A stretch of 64,000 nt of DNA from Parasphingopyxis lamellibrachiae (GTDB lineage: Bacteria; Pseudomonadota; Alphaproteobacteria; Sphingomonadales; Sphingomonadaceae). The stretch covers positions 2,795,830 through 2,859,829 of the forward strand of contig NZ_QRDP01000004.1 in the NCBI RefSeq assembly GCF_003385775.1, written 5' to 3'. Of this stretch, positions 9,824-18,273 are shown one piece after another. The first letter of the stretch is position 1. Each line of letters begins with the position of its first letter. Under the pieces are notes generated by a model. That model saw nothing but the letters and a program-made list of their open reading frames with translations, had not been told where the DNA came from and did no database searches. The translations under genes were made by a program, and so were the position numbers.

Positions 9824-10723
9824 ATGACCACATCATCCCCCAAATTCGCGCTGGCCCTGCATGGCGGCGCGGGGGCGAAACCGGGTGTCGATTATGCCGA
9901 GGTCGAGGCGCATCTGGCGGCGTTGGTGGCGCGCGGCGAGGGGATGTTGCGCGATGGCGGAGCCAGCCTCGATGTGGTCGAGGAAATGGTCCGCGATATG
10001 GAGGCCTCGGGCCTTTATGTGGCGGGCCGGGGGTCGTCCCCGAACCTGCACGGCGTCATCGAACTCGACGCCAGCATCATGGACGGCGCGGCGCAGGATG
10101 CCGGTGCCGTGGCGGTGATCCAGGATGTGATCAGCCCGATCGGTGTTGCGCGCAAGGTGATGGAGCGTTCGCCCAGCGTCATGCTGGCCGGGGACGGCGC
10201 GATCCGCTTTGCCGCTGCGAACGATTGCGCGCCGGTCGGCGATCCGGATGGCTATTATGTGCTGCCTGTCGGGGTGAGCGAGGCCGATCTTTCGGTTACC
10301 GATATGTCGCATGGCACGGTGGGCGCGGTGGCGCTGGATGTGCACGGCAATCTCGCGGCGGGAACTTCGACGGGCGGCGTGTTCGGCAAGCCGCCGGGCC
10401 GCGTGGGAGACACTCCGCTGATCGGTGCGGGCACCTGGGCCGACCGGCATGTCGCCATTTCCTGCACCGGAACGGGCGAGAAATTCATCCGGGCCGGCGG
10501 AGCGCTGACCGCCGCGCATCGCTTCGCACTGGCCGGAGACACGCTGGAAGAGGCTCTCTGGAACATGCTCGGCGATGTGAAGGAGCTCGGTGGAGATGGC
10601 GGCGCCATAGCCGTATCGAGCACGGGAGAAATTGCGATGCTCTACAATTCCGGCGGGATGAAGCGGGCGGCGGTTTCCAGCACGCTCCCGGCAATGAGCA
10701 CGACCTTCGCTCCCTGCCGCTGA
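9824..10723 (+). CDS. Isoaspartyl peptidase / type III L-asparaginase (T2 family)
   Basis: N-terminal nucleophile hydrolase of 299 residues that should self-cleave before Thr165 ([12 protein letters not shown]) to give alpha and beta chains. Residues LALHGGAGA at the N-terminus and [24 protein letters not shown] in the beta chain are family signatures. It hydrolyses asparagine and beta-aspartyl dipeptides in known homologues. CGGAG at 9811-9815 favours the ATG at 9824 over a TTG six bases upstream. It lies 72 bp after hutG and before a hairpin terminator, so it may be the last gene of the hut transcript, adding amide nitrogen scavenging. Confidence 0.9.
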   Translation: MTTSSPKFALALHGGAGAKPGVDYAEVEAHLAALVARGEGMLRDGGASLDVVEEMVRDMEASGLYVAGRGSSPNLHGVIELDASIMDGAAQDAGAVAVIQDVISPIGVARKVMERSPSVMLAGDGAIRFAAANDCAPVGDPDGYYVLPVGVSEADLSVTDMSHGTVGAVALDVHGNLAAGTSTGGVFGKPPGRVGDTPLIGAGTWADRHVAISCTGTGEKFIRAGGALTAAHRFALAGDTLEEALWNMLGDVKELGGDGGAIAVSSTGEIAMLYNSGGMKRAAVSSTLPAMSTTFAPCR

Positions 10724-10760
10724 ACAACCGGGAGCCGGGGCGCGGTGCCCGCGCCAAAGA

Positions 10761-10797
10761 ATGATCCGCCGACATTGCTGCCGACGGATCATCTTTT
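10761..10797 (+). terminator. Rho-independent terminator after the hut/asparaginase operon
   Basis: An 8-bp perfect stem, ATGATCCG at 10761-10768 with CGGATCAT at 10785-10792, is followed by a short T run (10794-10797). It lies 38 bp after the asparaginase stop codon, in the right place to end the plus-strand operon. Confidence 0.65.
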
Positions 10798-10818
10798 CCT
10801 CCCCAGGAAAATTCGGTT

Positions 10819-10858
10819 GGATCAGGCACCACGAGAGGGGGGGAGGGGTGCCTGATCC
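10819..10858 (-). terminator. Strong hairpin, probable terminator of aceA
   Basis: GGATCAGGCACC at 10819-10830 pairs perfectly with GGTGCCTGATCC at 10847-10858, a 12-bp stem with a 16-nt purine-rich loop. On the minus strand it starts 11 bp after the aceA stop codon and is followed by AACCGAATTTT. Together with the plus-strand hairpin at 10761 it separates the two convergent transcripts. Confidence 0.65.
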
Positions 10859-10868
10859 TAGTCGGATG

Positions 10869-12461
10869 TTATCCGAACTGGTTCATCGTGTTGTGTACGC
10901 CGCCGGCCTTGAGCGCCGCTTCGCCCGCGAAATATTCCTTGTGATCGTCGCCAATGTCGCTGCCGGACATGTTCTGGTGCTTCACACAGGCGATGCCTTC
11001 GCGGATTTCCTTGCGCTGGACGCCCAGAACATAGCCGAGCATGCCCGCATCGCCGAAATATTCCTTGGCGAGATTGTCCGTGGACAGCGCCGCCGTGTGA
11101 TAGGTCGGCAGGGTGATCAGGTGATGGAAGATGCCGGCCCGTTTCGATCCGTCGGCCTGGAAGGTGCGGATGCGCTTGTCGGCCGCTTCGCCGAGTTCGG
11201 TATCGTCATATTTGGCGTCCATCAGATCGTCGCGGTCATAATCCGAGACATCCAGGCCTTCGGAGGCCATCGCATCGTAAACCTGCTGGCGGAAGTTCAG
11301 CGTCCAGTTGAACGAAGGCGAGTTGTTGTAAACCAGCTTGGCGTTCGGAACGACTTCGCGAATACGGTCCATCATGCCGGCGATCTGCTCGACATGCGGC
11401 TTTTCGGTTTCGATCCAGAGCAGATCGGCGCCATTTTGCAGGCTTGTGATGCTGTCGAGAACGCAGCGGTCCTCACCCGTGCCGGCGCGGAACTGGAACA
11501 GGTTGGAGGGCAGGCGTTTCGGACGCACCATCTTGCCGTCGCGGTTGATGATGACATCGCCGTTGCGCGCCGTTGCCGGATCGATCTCTTCGCAATCTAG
11601 GAAGCTGTTATACTGGTCGCCCAGATCGCCCGGCTCCTTGCTGACTGCAATCTGCTTGGTCAGCCCGGCGCCGAGGGAGTCGGTGCGGGTGACGATGATA
11701 CCGTCTTCGACGCCGAGCTCGAGGAAAGCGTAGCGGCAGGCGCGGATCTTCGCGAGGAAGTCCTCATGCGGAACGGTAACCTTGCCGTCCTGGTGGCCGC
11801 ACTGTTTTTCGTCGGAAACCTGGTTTTCGATCTGCAGCGCGCAGGCACCCGCTTCGATCATCTTCTTGGCAAGCAGATAGGTGGCCTCCGCATTGCCGAA
11901 ACCGGCATCGATGTCCGCAATGATCGGAACGACATGGGTCTGGAAATTCTCGACCTTGTCCATCGCCGCTTTTTCCGCTGCGGCGTCGCCGGCCTCGCGG
12001 GCCGCGTCAATATCGCGGTACAGCCCGCCCAGTTCGCGCGCATCGGCCTGGCGCAGGAAAGTGTAGAGCTCCTCGATCAGCGCGGGCACCGACGTTTTTT
12101 CATGCATGGACTGATCGGGCAGGGGGCCGAATTCGCTGCGCAGCGCGGCAACCATCCAGCCGGAAAGATAGAGATAGCGGCGCTTGGTGTCGCCGAAATG
12201 CTTCTTGATGGAAATCATCTTCTGCTGGGCGATGAAGCCGTGCCAGCAGCCCAGCGACTGCGTGTACTTGGAAGGATCCGCATCATAGGCGGCCATGTCT
12301 TCGCGCATGATCGCAGCGGTATATTTGGCAATATCGAGACCGGTCTTGAAGCGGTTCTGCAATTGCATCCGGGCAACCGACTCAGCGTCGATGCTGCTCC
12401 AGGTGCCGTTCTTGCTGTCGATCAGCTTATTGCTGGCCGTGATATGGTCTTGGTAGGACAT
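10869..12461 (-). CDS. aceA: Isocitrate lyase
   Basis: Cleaves isocitrate to succinate and glyoxylate, the entry to the glyoxylate bypass needed for growth on acetate and other acetyl-CoA-yielding carbon. At 530 residues it belongs to the longer subfamily also found in Pseudomonas. The catalytic Cys is in EKQCGHQDGKV (Gln where the classical KKCGH has Lys). IADIDAGFGNAEATY carries the Mg-binding Asp residues. It is monocistronic, preceded by a 195-bp AT-rich gap with an inverted repeat; no malate synthase is in the window. It complements the surrounding acyl-CoA degradation genes. Confidence 0.95.
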   Translation of the reverse strand: MSYQDHITASNKLIDSKNGTWSSIDAESVARMQLQNRFKTGLDIAKYTAAIMREDMAAYDADPSKYTQSLGCWHGFIAQQKMISIKKHFGDTKRRYLYLSGWMVAALRSEFGPLPDQSMHEKTSVPALIEELYTFLRQADARELGGLYRDIDAAREAGDAAAEKAAMDKVENFQTHVVPIIADIDAGFGNAEATYLLAKKMIEAGACALQIENQVSDEKQCGHQDGKVTVPHEDFLAKIRACRYAFLELGVEDGIIVTRTDSLGAGLTKQIAVSKEPGDLGDQYNSFLDCEEIDPATARNGDVIINRDGKMVRPKRLPSNLFQFRAGTGEDRCVLDSITSLQNGADLLWIETEKPHVEQIAGMMDRIREVVPNAKLVYNNSPSFNWTLNFRQQVYDAMASEGLDVSDYDRDDLMDAKYDDTELGEAADKRIRTFQADGSKRAGIFHHLITLPTYHTAALSTDNLAKEYFGDAGMLGYVLGVQRKEIREGIACVKHQNMSGSDIGDDHKEYFAGEAALKAGGVHNTMNQFG

Positions 12462-12614
12462 GCTTTTATACCTCTGGGAAGTTGAATCACTTTAAGCTGT
12501 CAATAAATTTACAGCGTGTGCCAGAGGATTTGCAGGAATTTTGCGACTCAGGCCATGGATTCTTGTAACTAATCAAGTCGTGCTGTCGGCCTGCCCGCAC
12601 AACCTTTTGTTTTT

Positions 12615-12632
12615 TTGTAAATATAGTTACAA
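12615..12632. promoter_or_regulatory. Inverted repeat upstream of aceA
   Basis: TTGTAAATATAGTTACAA is a 6+6+6 inverted repeat (TTGTAA/TTACAA) in the AT-rich gap between aceA and the upstream dehydrogenase gene. A related TTGTAACTAATCAAG stretch occurs at 12563-12577. This resembles a regulator site for the isocitrate lyase promoter. The short-chain acyl regulator that often neighbours aceA is not present here. Confidence 0.4.
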
Positions 12633-12656
12633 GAGAATTGTGCCGCCGGGGCGTCG

Positions 12657-13826
12657 CTAGTCCGCGCTCCACTCCCGTTTGATTTTCTTGGCGAGCGACC
12701 ATTTGTGTACTTCGGTCGGGCCGTCATAGATGCGAAAGGCGCGGATTTCGCGGAATACCTGTTCGACGATGGTATCCCCGGACACACCAGTTCCGCCCAT
12801 CGCCTGGACGCAGCGATCGGCTATTTTGAACAGCGTTTCGGCGACATGGGTCTTCGTCATCGAGCTTTCCGCCGTGCCGAGGTCTCCGGTATCCAGTACT
12901 GCGGCGCACCAGTCGATCATCAGTTCGGTATGTTTGAGGTCGATCAGGTTCTGGGCGAGCATGAAGCCGACACCCTCATGGTCGATCAGTGGCTTGCCAA
13001 AGGCTTTGCGGCGGCAGGCATAGTCGGTTGCGATCTCATTGGCGCGGGTTGCTGCCCCATGCCAGCGCATGCAATGGGTGAGGCGGGCCGGGGCGAGGCG
13101 AACCTGGGCATATTTGAAACCCTCGCCGCTTTCGCCGAGCATCTGGTCCGCAGGCACGCGCAGATTGTCGATGGTGATGACGGCATGGCCACCGGGCATC
13201 GAGCTGTCGATGGTATCGAGCACGCGTTCGATGCGGATTGCGGGGTCGGGAAGGTCGACCAGGAACATGCAGGCGCCGTCGTCCGACTTGGCCATGACGA
13301 TGCCGACCTTGGCGCCTTCCGCCCCGGTGATGAAGGTCTTGCGGCCGTTGATCACCCAGTGATTGCCATCCATCTTCGCGACCGTCTGCATCATCGAGGG
13401 GTCGGAGCCCGCGCCGTTCTCGTCGGCCGGTTCGGTCATGAAAAAGGCCGAGCGCGCCCGGCCTTCGACCAGCGGTTTCAGGAACCGTTCCTTCGCCTCC
13501 GGGCTGCCCACTTTGCCGAGCAGATACATGTTGCCCTCGTCGGGCGCGGCGGTGTTGCAGGCGACGGGGCCGAGCGGGGAAAGGCCCGACTTCCTCAGCA
13601 CCAGCGCCGTTTCGGCATGGGTGAGATGGCTGCCGTCGTCCAGGATATGCGGGGTCAGCACATTGGCGGCGCGCGCCTTGTCCTTGAGTTCGTCGGCGAG
13701 CGCGTCGCTCGGCCCATGCGCGCCCATGCGCGGATCCTGCTCATGGGGGGCCACGGTCTCGCGCACGAAGCGTTCGACATTGTCGGCAATGGCGCGGGCG
13801 CGGTCGGAGATAGGGGCTTGGGTCAT
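12657..13826 (-). CDS. Acyl-CoA dehydrogenase (ACAD10/11-like)
   Basis: Acyl-CoA dehydrogenase of 389 residues, last gene of a five-gene minus operon. It starts at MTQAPISDRARAIADNVERF and overlaps the stop of the SDR gene by 4 bp (ATGA), so it is translationally coupled. FFMTEPADENGAGSDPS and WVINGRKTFITGA are middle-domain motifs. The C-terminal motif IYDGPTEVHKW has Asp where most family members have Glu, as in ACAD10/11-type enzymes that handle branched or oxygenated chains. The substrate is not known. Confidence 0.88.
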   Translation of the reverse strand: MTQAPISDRARAIADNVERFVRETVAPHEQDPRMGAHGPSDALADELKDKARAANVLTPHILDDGSHLTHAETALVLRKSGLSPLGPVACNTAAPDEGNMYLLGKVGSPEAKERFLKPLVEGRARSAFFMTEPADENGAGSDPSMMQTVAKMDGNHWVINGRKTFITGAEGAKVGIVMAKSDDGACMFLVDLPDPAIRIERVLDTIDSSMPGGHAVITIDNLRVPADQMLGESGEGFKYAQVRLAPARLTHCMRWHGAATRANEIATDYACRRKAFGKPLIDHEGVGFMLAQNLIDLKHTELMIDWCAAVLDTGDLGTAESSMTKTHVAETLFKIADRCVQAMGGTGVSGDTIVEQVFREIRAFRIYDGPTEVHKWSLAKKIKREWSAD

Positions 13827-14593
13827 AGGGCTTGTCCGTCGTCGATGGTGAGGGTTGCGCCGGTCACATAACGCGCGGCGTCGGAACACAGATAGAGGAT
13901 GAGATCGTCGAGCGCGTCGATATCCATCAGCCGGCCGCGATGCCAGCCCGCAACTTGCGCTCGGCCGCCTTCGGTGTCGAACCAGTCGCCCGACAATTCG
14001 GTCCGGATATAGCCGGGCTGGACCGTGTTGACGTTGATCCCCTGGCGGATCCATTCGCGGGCAAACTGTTTGGCGAGATGCGCGACGCCCGCTTTGGTTG
14101 CGGCATAGGCGGCATCGCCCTGGCCCGTCATCTCGGCAGTGATCGATCCGATCAGGACGATCCGGCCATTCTCCTTCTCGCGGCTGCCCGCCGAGATCAG
14201 CCGTTTCGCGCCTTCCCGCGCGGTCAGATAGACGCCGAGCAGATTGGTATCGATAACCGCCTGCACCCGCCCGGCATCGACATCGGTCGAACGCCCGCCA
14301 CCCGCCATGCCCGCATTGGCGATGATCGCGTCGACCGTGCCGAACGCATGCTCGGCGGCATCATAGGCCAACTTTACCGAGGCCTCGTCAGTGACATCCA
14401 TGGTCACGGCGAGCGCCTGGTGGCCCGCATCGCGGAGCGCGGCGGCCAGGGTCTCGGTCCGGTCGGATCGCCGCGCGCCGAGCACGACATTGGCGCCGGC
14501 CGCCGCAAACAGTTCGGCAAGATGCGCGCCGATACCGGACGAAGCGCCCGCGACAAGGGCCGTGCGACCGGCAAGCGAATGGGGAATATGCAT
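13823..14593 (-). CDS. Short-chain dehydrogenase/reductase
   Basis: Classical SDR of 256 residues: GASSGIGAHLAELF nucleotide-binding motif near residue 16, NAG near residue 92, catalytic Ser in LIGSITAEM and YAATK with the Tyr/Lys pair. The Arg residues after the second beta strand (GARRSDR) suggest an NADP(H) preference. It sits between the TIGR03084 protein and a dehydrogenase in one operon, so it probably oxidises a hydroxyacyl-CoA or reduces a keto group in the same pathway. Confidence 0.9.
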   Translation of the reverse strand: MHIPHSLAGRTALVAGASSGIGAHLAELFAAAGANVVLGARRSDRTETLAAALRDAGHQALAVTMDVTDEASVKLAYDAAEHAFGTVDAIIANAGMAGGGRSTDVDAGRVQAVIDTNLLGVYLTAREGAKRLISAGSREKENGRIVLIGSITAEMTGQGDAAYAATKAGVAHLAKQFAREWIRQGINVNTVQPGYIRTELSGDWFDTEGGRAQVAGWHRGRLMDIDALDDLILYLCSDAARYVTGATLTIDDGQAL

Positions 14594-14638
14594 GAGGCTG
14601 ATTTCTCTCCGTGACGGTTTCGGGTGGGGAGGGACGGG

Positions 14639-15436
14639 TCAGGCGGCGCGGACCCTGCGCGCGCCCGGTTCGGGTGGATCGTTGGGCGGACCGGCAAAGC
14701 ATTGCGCGAAACGCATCCACAGGGCCGCGTTCGGCCCGGACACGACAAGCCCGGTGTCCGCAATATTGCGCGTCTGGGTGACGACCTGACAGAATTGCTC
14801 CGCCATTCCCGTTATGCGCTCCCCGCCAGCCTCCTCGCCGAACGTCCAGACTTCGCCCGAAGGCGCGGTCAGCACAAGCTGCGGGCGCGGTTCCGGCACC
14901 GGCAATTTGCGGTTGGCGAAGGTCCAGCCATAGGTGTTGAGCCCCAATATCACGATATTGCGGATGCGATCGGCATTGTCCCGGACCACGCCCAGCTCGT
15001 CATAGATGGCCTGGGCATGGGCCCAGCTCTCCATCAGCCGGGCAGTGATCGAGGATCGTGCGCTCATGCTCGGGCCCGCCCAGGGCACACGCTTCGATGG
15101 ATCGACCCCGGAAAACGCGGCGGTCAGGACGGGATAAAAATCGCGCCACGCGGTGCGCAGCGCGGTGCCGGACAAGCCATCCAGCCAGGCTTCCTCGAAT
15201 GCCGGCATACCGCCCCTGCCGATGGGGCCGCCCGCATCCTTCATCCATGCCCGGAAAGCCTCTCCATCGGTGAGGGAGAGATGCGCCGCATAGTTCCAGA
15301 CGTGCAGATGGCGCAGAATCTGATTGATCGTCCAGCCCTTGAAGCCGGTCGCACGGCCGAAATCCGTGTCGTCGAGCGGAGCCAGTAGCCGGTCCAGCGC
15401 GTCGCATTCCCTGCGAAAATCGTCAGCCTGCTCCAT
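14639..15436 (-). CDS. TIGR03084 / DinB-like (MDMPI) metal-binding protein
   Basis: Protein of 265 residues with the four-helix DinB/maleylpyruvate-isomerase-like fold: N-terminal EQADDFRRECDALDRLLAPL, then GWTINQILRHLHVWNYAAHL and a third helix with SWAHAQAIYD. The spaced histidines are likely metal ligands. The family is usually called TIGR03084 and has no established reaction, but it is often found beside acyl-CoA dehydrogenases and CoA transferases. AAAGGG is six bases before the ATG. It is 41 bp from the upstream dehydrogenase and 45 bp from the SDR, so co-transcribed. Confidence 0.8.
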   Translation of the reverse strand: MEQADDFRRECDALDRLLAPLDDTDFGRATGFKGWTINQILRHLHVWNYAAHLSLTDGEAFRAWMKDAGGPIGRGGMPAFEEAWLDGLSGTALRTAWRDFYPVLTAAFSGVDPSKRVPWAGPSMSARSSITARLMESWAHAQAIYDELGVVRDNADRIRNIVILGLNTYGWTFANRKLPVPEPRPQLVLTAPSGEVWTFGEEAGGERITGMAEQFCQVVTQTRNIADTGLVVSGPNAALWMRFAQCFAGPPNDPPEPGARRVRAA

Positions 15437-15477
15437 CGTCTACCCTTTTCCCTGACTGCTCCCGCTCATGCGCCATT

Positions 15478-16188
15478 TCAGCCCGCGCTCCGGTCCGAAC
15501 GGCGGGTGATTTCTTCCCACAGACCGTCCGTACCCAGGGCGACAACCGCCGCGCCCAGCTTTTCGGACCAGTACCGGTCATTGCCATTGTCGGTGCGCCA
15601 CTGGTTGAGCCGCCGGGTGAAGGGATGGAGCGGATATTCCCGGGTAAAGCCGATCGCGCCATGGGCCTGATGGGCAATGGCCGTGCCGACGCCGATCGCC
15701 TGATTGGTACGCAGTTTCGCCGCCGCGATCTCGAACGTTGCATCGCCGTGATCGAGCGCCAGTGCTGCACCCGCCCCGGCCGAATTCACTGCCGCCGCCT
15801 CGACCGCGAGGATTGCGAGCGACTGCTGGACCGCCTGAAATCGGGCGAGCGGCCGACCGAACTGTTCTCGCGTGTTCACATAGTCGATGGCCATTTCGAG
15901 AATCCGGTCGAGCGCCCCGGCAGCCAGACACACTTTTGCAAAGGCGCCTTTCTCCATGCTGTCGCCAGCCACCGGATCGAGGATCAGCCCGGCAATATCG
16001 AGATCCGATCCTTCATATCCGGCGATCCGCAGAACCGCGAAGACATCGCCCCAGTCACCGCCGAAGCCGCCATCGGCTTCGGCTATCAGAAGCGTGGCAA
16101 AGCCTGCTTCCTCAAGGCTGTGCATGTCGGCCGCCTCGCGCAGTACAGCCGTTGCAGTATCGCAGAGCAGGCTTCTATTCTCGCTCAT
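15478..16188 (-). CDS. Short acyl-CoA dehydrogenase-like subunit
   Basis: Only 236 residues, about 60% of the family length. A degenerate N-terminal region and the C-terminal helical domain are present (YVNTREQFGRPLARFQAVQ, AHQAHGAIGFTREYPLHPF). No FAD-binding middle domain motif and no catalytic Glu are seen. It overlaps the upstream full-length dehydrogenase by 4 bp (ATGA). This pairing suggests a beta subunit of a heteromeric dehydrogenase rather than a decayed gene; both ends look intact. Actual activity is unknown. Confidence 0.82.
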   Translation of the reverse strand: MSENRSLLCDTATAVLREAADMHSLEEAGFATLLIAEADGGFGGDWGDVFAVLRIAGYEGSDLDIAGLILDPVAGDSMEKGAFAKVCLAAGALDRILEMAIDYVNTREQFGRPLARFQAVQQSLAILAVEAAAVNSAGAGAALALDHGDATFEIAAAKLRTNQAIGVGTAIAHQAHGAIGFTREYPLHPFTRRLNQWRTDNGNDRYWSEKLGAAVVALGTDGLWEEITRRSDRSAG

Positions 16189-17324
16189 CTGAGGCCCAGT
16201 CCCCGCGCAATGATACCGCGCAGGATTTCCCTTGTGCCGCCGCGCAGCGAAAAGCTGGGCGCGGTCTGGAGCAGCAGGGAAAGCGTGCGCGCGAGATCGC
16301 TATCGCTTCGCGTATCGAAATCCGCAGTCAGCACGGCCTGTATCGCCAACGGAACATCCTGTTCGTAACTGTTGCCGAGATCCTTGACGATGGCCGCTTC
16401 GACGGCGGGATCTTCGCCGCCAGCAAGCTTCGCGGCGGTCGACATCGACATTTGCCGCAGGGTCCACAGCTCGGCTGTCAGCCTGCCGATCAGCGGCTGG
16501 ACGGCGGGGTCGCCGCCCTGTTCGGCGATCAGGTATCGGAGCAGGGCAAAGCTTGAAAGATAGCGTTCTGGCCCCGAACGCTCGAGCGCCAGTTCCGCTG
16601 TCACCTGTTTCCAGCCATTGCCTTCCCCACCGACAAGTGCGCCATGCGGCACTTCGACATCCTCGAAGAATATCTCGTTGAAATCATGCTGCCCGGCGAG
16701 GTTGATGATCGGCCGGACCGTGATGCCCGGTGTGTCCATATCGACGAGCAGCTGACTGAGCCCGGCCTGCCGCTCGGACCCCGGCTCGGTGCGGACCAAT
16801 GCCAGTATGGCGTGGGCGATATGCGCGCCGGTCGTCCAGACTTTCTGGCCGTTGATGACCCAGCCCGTGTCCGTCTTGCGAGCCGTGGTTTTTACGCCCG
16901 CAAGATCCGATCCCGCGCCCGGTTCGCTGAGGCCGATACAGGCATAGGTCTTGCCTGCAGCCATGCCGGGAAGATATTTTTCGCGCTGCTCTTCCGTGCC
17001 ATAGCGCAGCAGCAACGGGCCGGTCTGGCGGTCGGCAATCCAGTGCGCGCCCACCGGCGCTCCGGCGGCGAGCAATTCTTCCAGAACAATATAGCGTTCC
17101 AGCGGATCGCGGTCATGGCCGCCATAGCGCTTTGGCCAGATCATCCCGACCAGGCCTTCGTCGCCAAGTCGCGCGCTGAATGCAGGGTCGGCGACGGACC
17201 AGCTGTTTGCGCGGTCTGCGGCATCCCAGCCCGCCTCGCATTCGGAGACGATCCTGCGCACCTGCGCCCGCAGGTCTGAAACCGTACCGGGCGTTGAAAA
17301 GGGATGGATGGCAAAGCTCTGCAT
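16185..17324 (-). CDS. Acyl-CoA dehydrogenase, catalytic subunit of second pair
   Basis: Full-length acyl-CoA dehydrogenase of 379 residues that opens the operon running to 12657. It has GLSEPGAGSDLAGVKT and WVINGQKVWTTGAHIA. The C-terminal YEG motif is replaced by LRGGTREI, while LALERSG supplies a Glu at the helix-G position used by isovaleryl-CoA dehydrogenase. With the truncated downstream partner it mirrors the pair at 1224-3547. It is divergent from the enoyl-CoA hydratase-like gene at 17461, leaving a 136-bp shared promoter region. Confidence 0.88.
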   Translation of the reverse strand: MQSFAIHPFSTPGTVSDLRAQVRRIVSECEAGWDAADRANSWSVADPAFSARLGDEGLVGMIWPKRYGGHDRDPLERYIVLEELLAAGAPVGAHWIADRQTGPLLLRYGTEEQREKYLPGMAAGKTYACIGLSEPGAGSDLAGVKTTARKTDTGWVINGQKVWTTGAHIAHAILALVRTEPGSERQAGLSQLLVDMDTPGITVRPIINLAGQHDFNEIFFEDVEVPHGALVGGEGNGWKQVTAELALERSGPERYLSSFALLRYLIAEQGGDPAVQPLIGRLTAELWTLRQMSMSTAAKLAGGEDPAVEAAIVKDLGNSYEQDVPLAIQAVLTADFDTRSDSDLARTLSLLLQTAPSFSLRGGTREILRGIIARGLGLR

Positions 17325-17460
17325 CGCGAACGGCTTAAGGGGAAATGCCCATCGGGCAAAGCAGTTTTGCTACCTCTCTCAAAACAAAGAGTAGGTCGGC
17401 GGCCAGGCTATGGCGAACCGGTGCGCGGCGGGTTATGGCCGCTCCGATAAGGAGAATATG

Positions 17461-18264
17461 ATGGGCGATTTTGTACAGGTCGAGAAATCGGGAAGGGTGG
17501 CCGTACTGCGGTTGAACAGCCCGGATACGCTCAATGCCATCGGCACATTGGAGCATTGCGCGGATGTGATAAACGCGCTTGAATCGCTGGACGACGATCC
17601 GGCAATCAGTGTCGGCATCCTGACGGGAAATGGCCGCGCCTTCTGTGCCGGCGGCAATCTCAAAGGCATGAAGGAGAAAACCGGCATCGGCCGGATGCCG
17701 GTGCCGGTTGAAACAATGAATACCTACCGGCGGGGCGTGCAGAAAATCACCCGGGCCTTCATGGCAACCAATGTTCCGATGATTGCGGCGGTGAACGGCC
17801 ATGCGGTCGGCCTCGGCCTCGATCTTGCCTGCCTGTGCGATGTCAGGATCGCTGCTGAAAGCGCTAAATGCGCGGCCAGCTTCATCAAGGTCGGGATCGT
17901 TCCGGGTGACGGCGGCGCCTGGTCGCTGCAACAGATTCTCGGCTATTCCAAAGCCGCCGAACTGTTTCTGACAGGGGAAAGATTCGACGCTGCCAGCGGC
18001 CTGGAAATGGGATTGTTCTCGCAGGTCGTGGCCGACGACAAGCTGCTGGATGCGGCCCGGGCAGTTGCTGAAAAAATCTCCGAGAATCCGCCCCGCGCTG
18101 TAAGGCTTACAAAGCGGTTGCTGCGCGAGGCGCAGGCCCAGCGCTATTCCGACATATTGGAACTGTCAGCTGCCTATCAGGCGGTTATCCACGAAACCCG
18201 CGATCATGAGGAAGCGGTCGATGCCTTCCTCGAAAAGCGGGCGCCGAATTTCACCGGAGAATAG
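17461..18264 (+). CDS. Enoyl-CoA hydratase/isomerase (crotonase) family protein
   Basis: Crotonase-fold protein of 267 residues. Oxyanion-hole motifs CAGGNLKGM and GHAVGLGLDLACLCDVRIA are clear. The two Glu residues of classical enoyl-CoA hydratase are not conserved: Asp (GLGLDLA) replaces the first and Phe (ASFIKVGIVPGDGG) the second. The reaction could therefore be isomerisation, hydrolysis or ring opening rather than simple hydration. AAGGAG at 17449-17454 fits the ATG at 17461 slightly better than the adjacent one at 17458. The gene is convergent with the thiolase, only 9 bp between stops. Confidence 0.88.
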   Translation: MGDFVQVEKSGRVAVLRLNSPDTLNAIGTLEHCADVINALESLDDDPAISVGILTGNGRAFCAGGNLKGMKEKTGIGRMPVPVETMNTYRRGVQKITRAFMATNVPMIAAVNGHAVGLGLDLACLCDVRIAAESAKCAASFIKVGIVPGDGGAWSLQQILGYSKAAELFLTGERFDAASGLEMGLFSQVVADDKLLDAARAVAEKISENPPRAVRLTKRLLREAQAQRYSDILELSAAYQAVIHETRDHEEAVDAFLEKRAPNFTGE

Positions 18265-18273
18265 CCGGCTGAA

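Noticed and set aside
11766..12485. A 239-codon frame on the plus strand and others inside aceA
   Set aside because: Antisense to isocitrate lyase; no domain and no promoter-like sequence.
15478..16188. The short dehydrogenase as a pseudogene
   Set aside because: Start overlap with its partner, clean reading frame and intact C-terminal domain argue for a functional short subunit.
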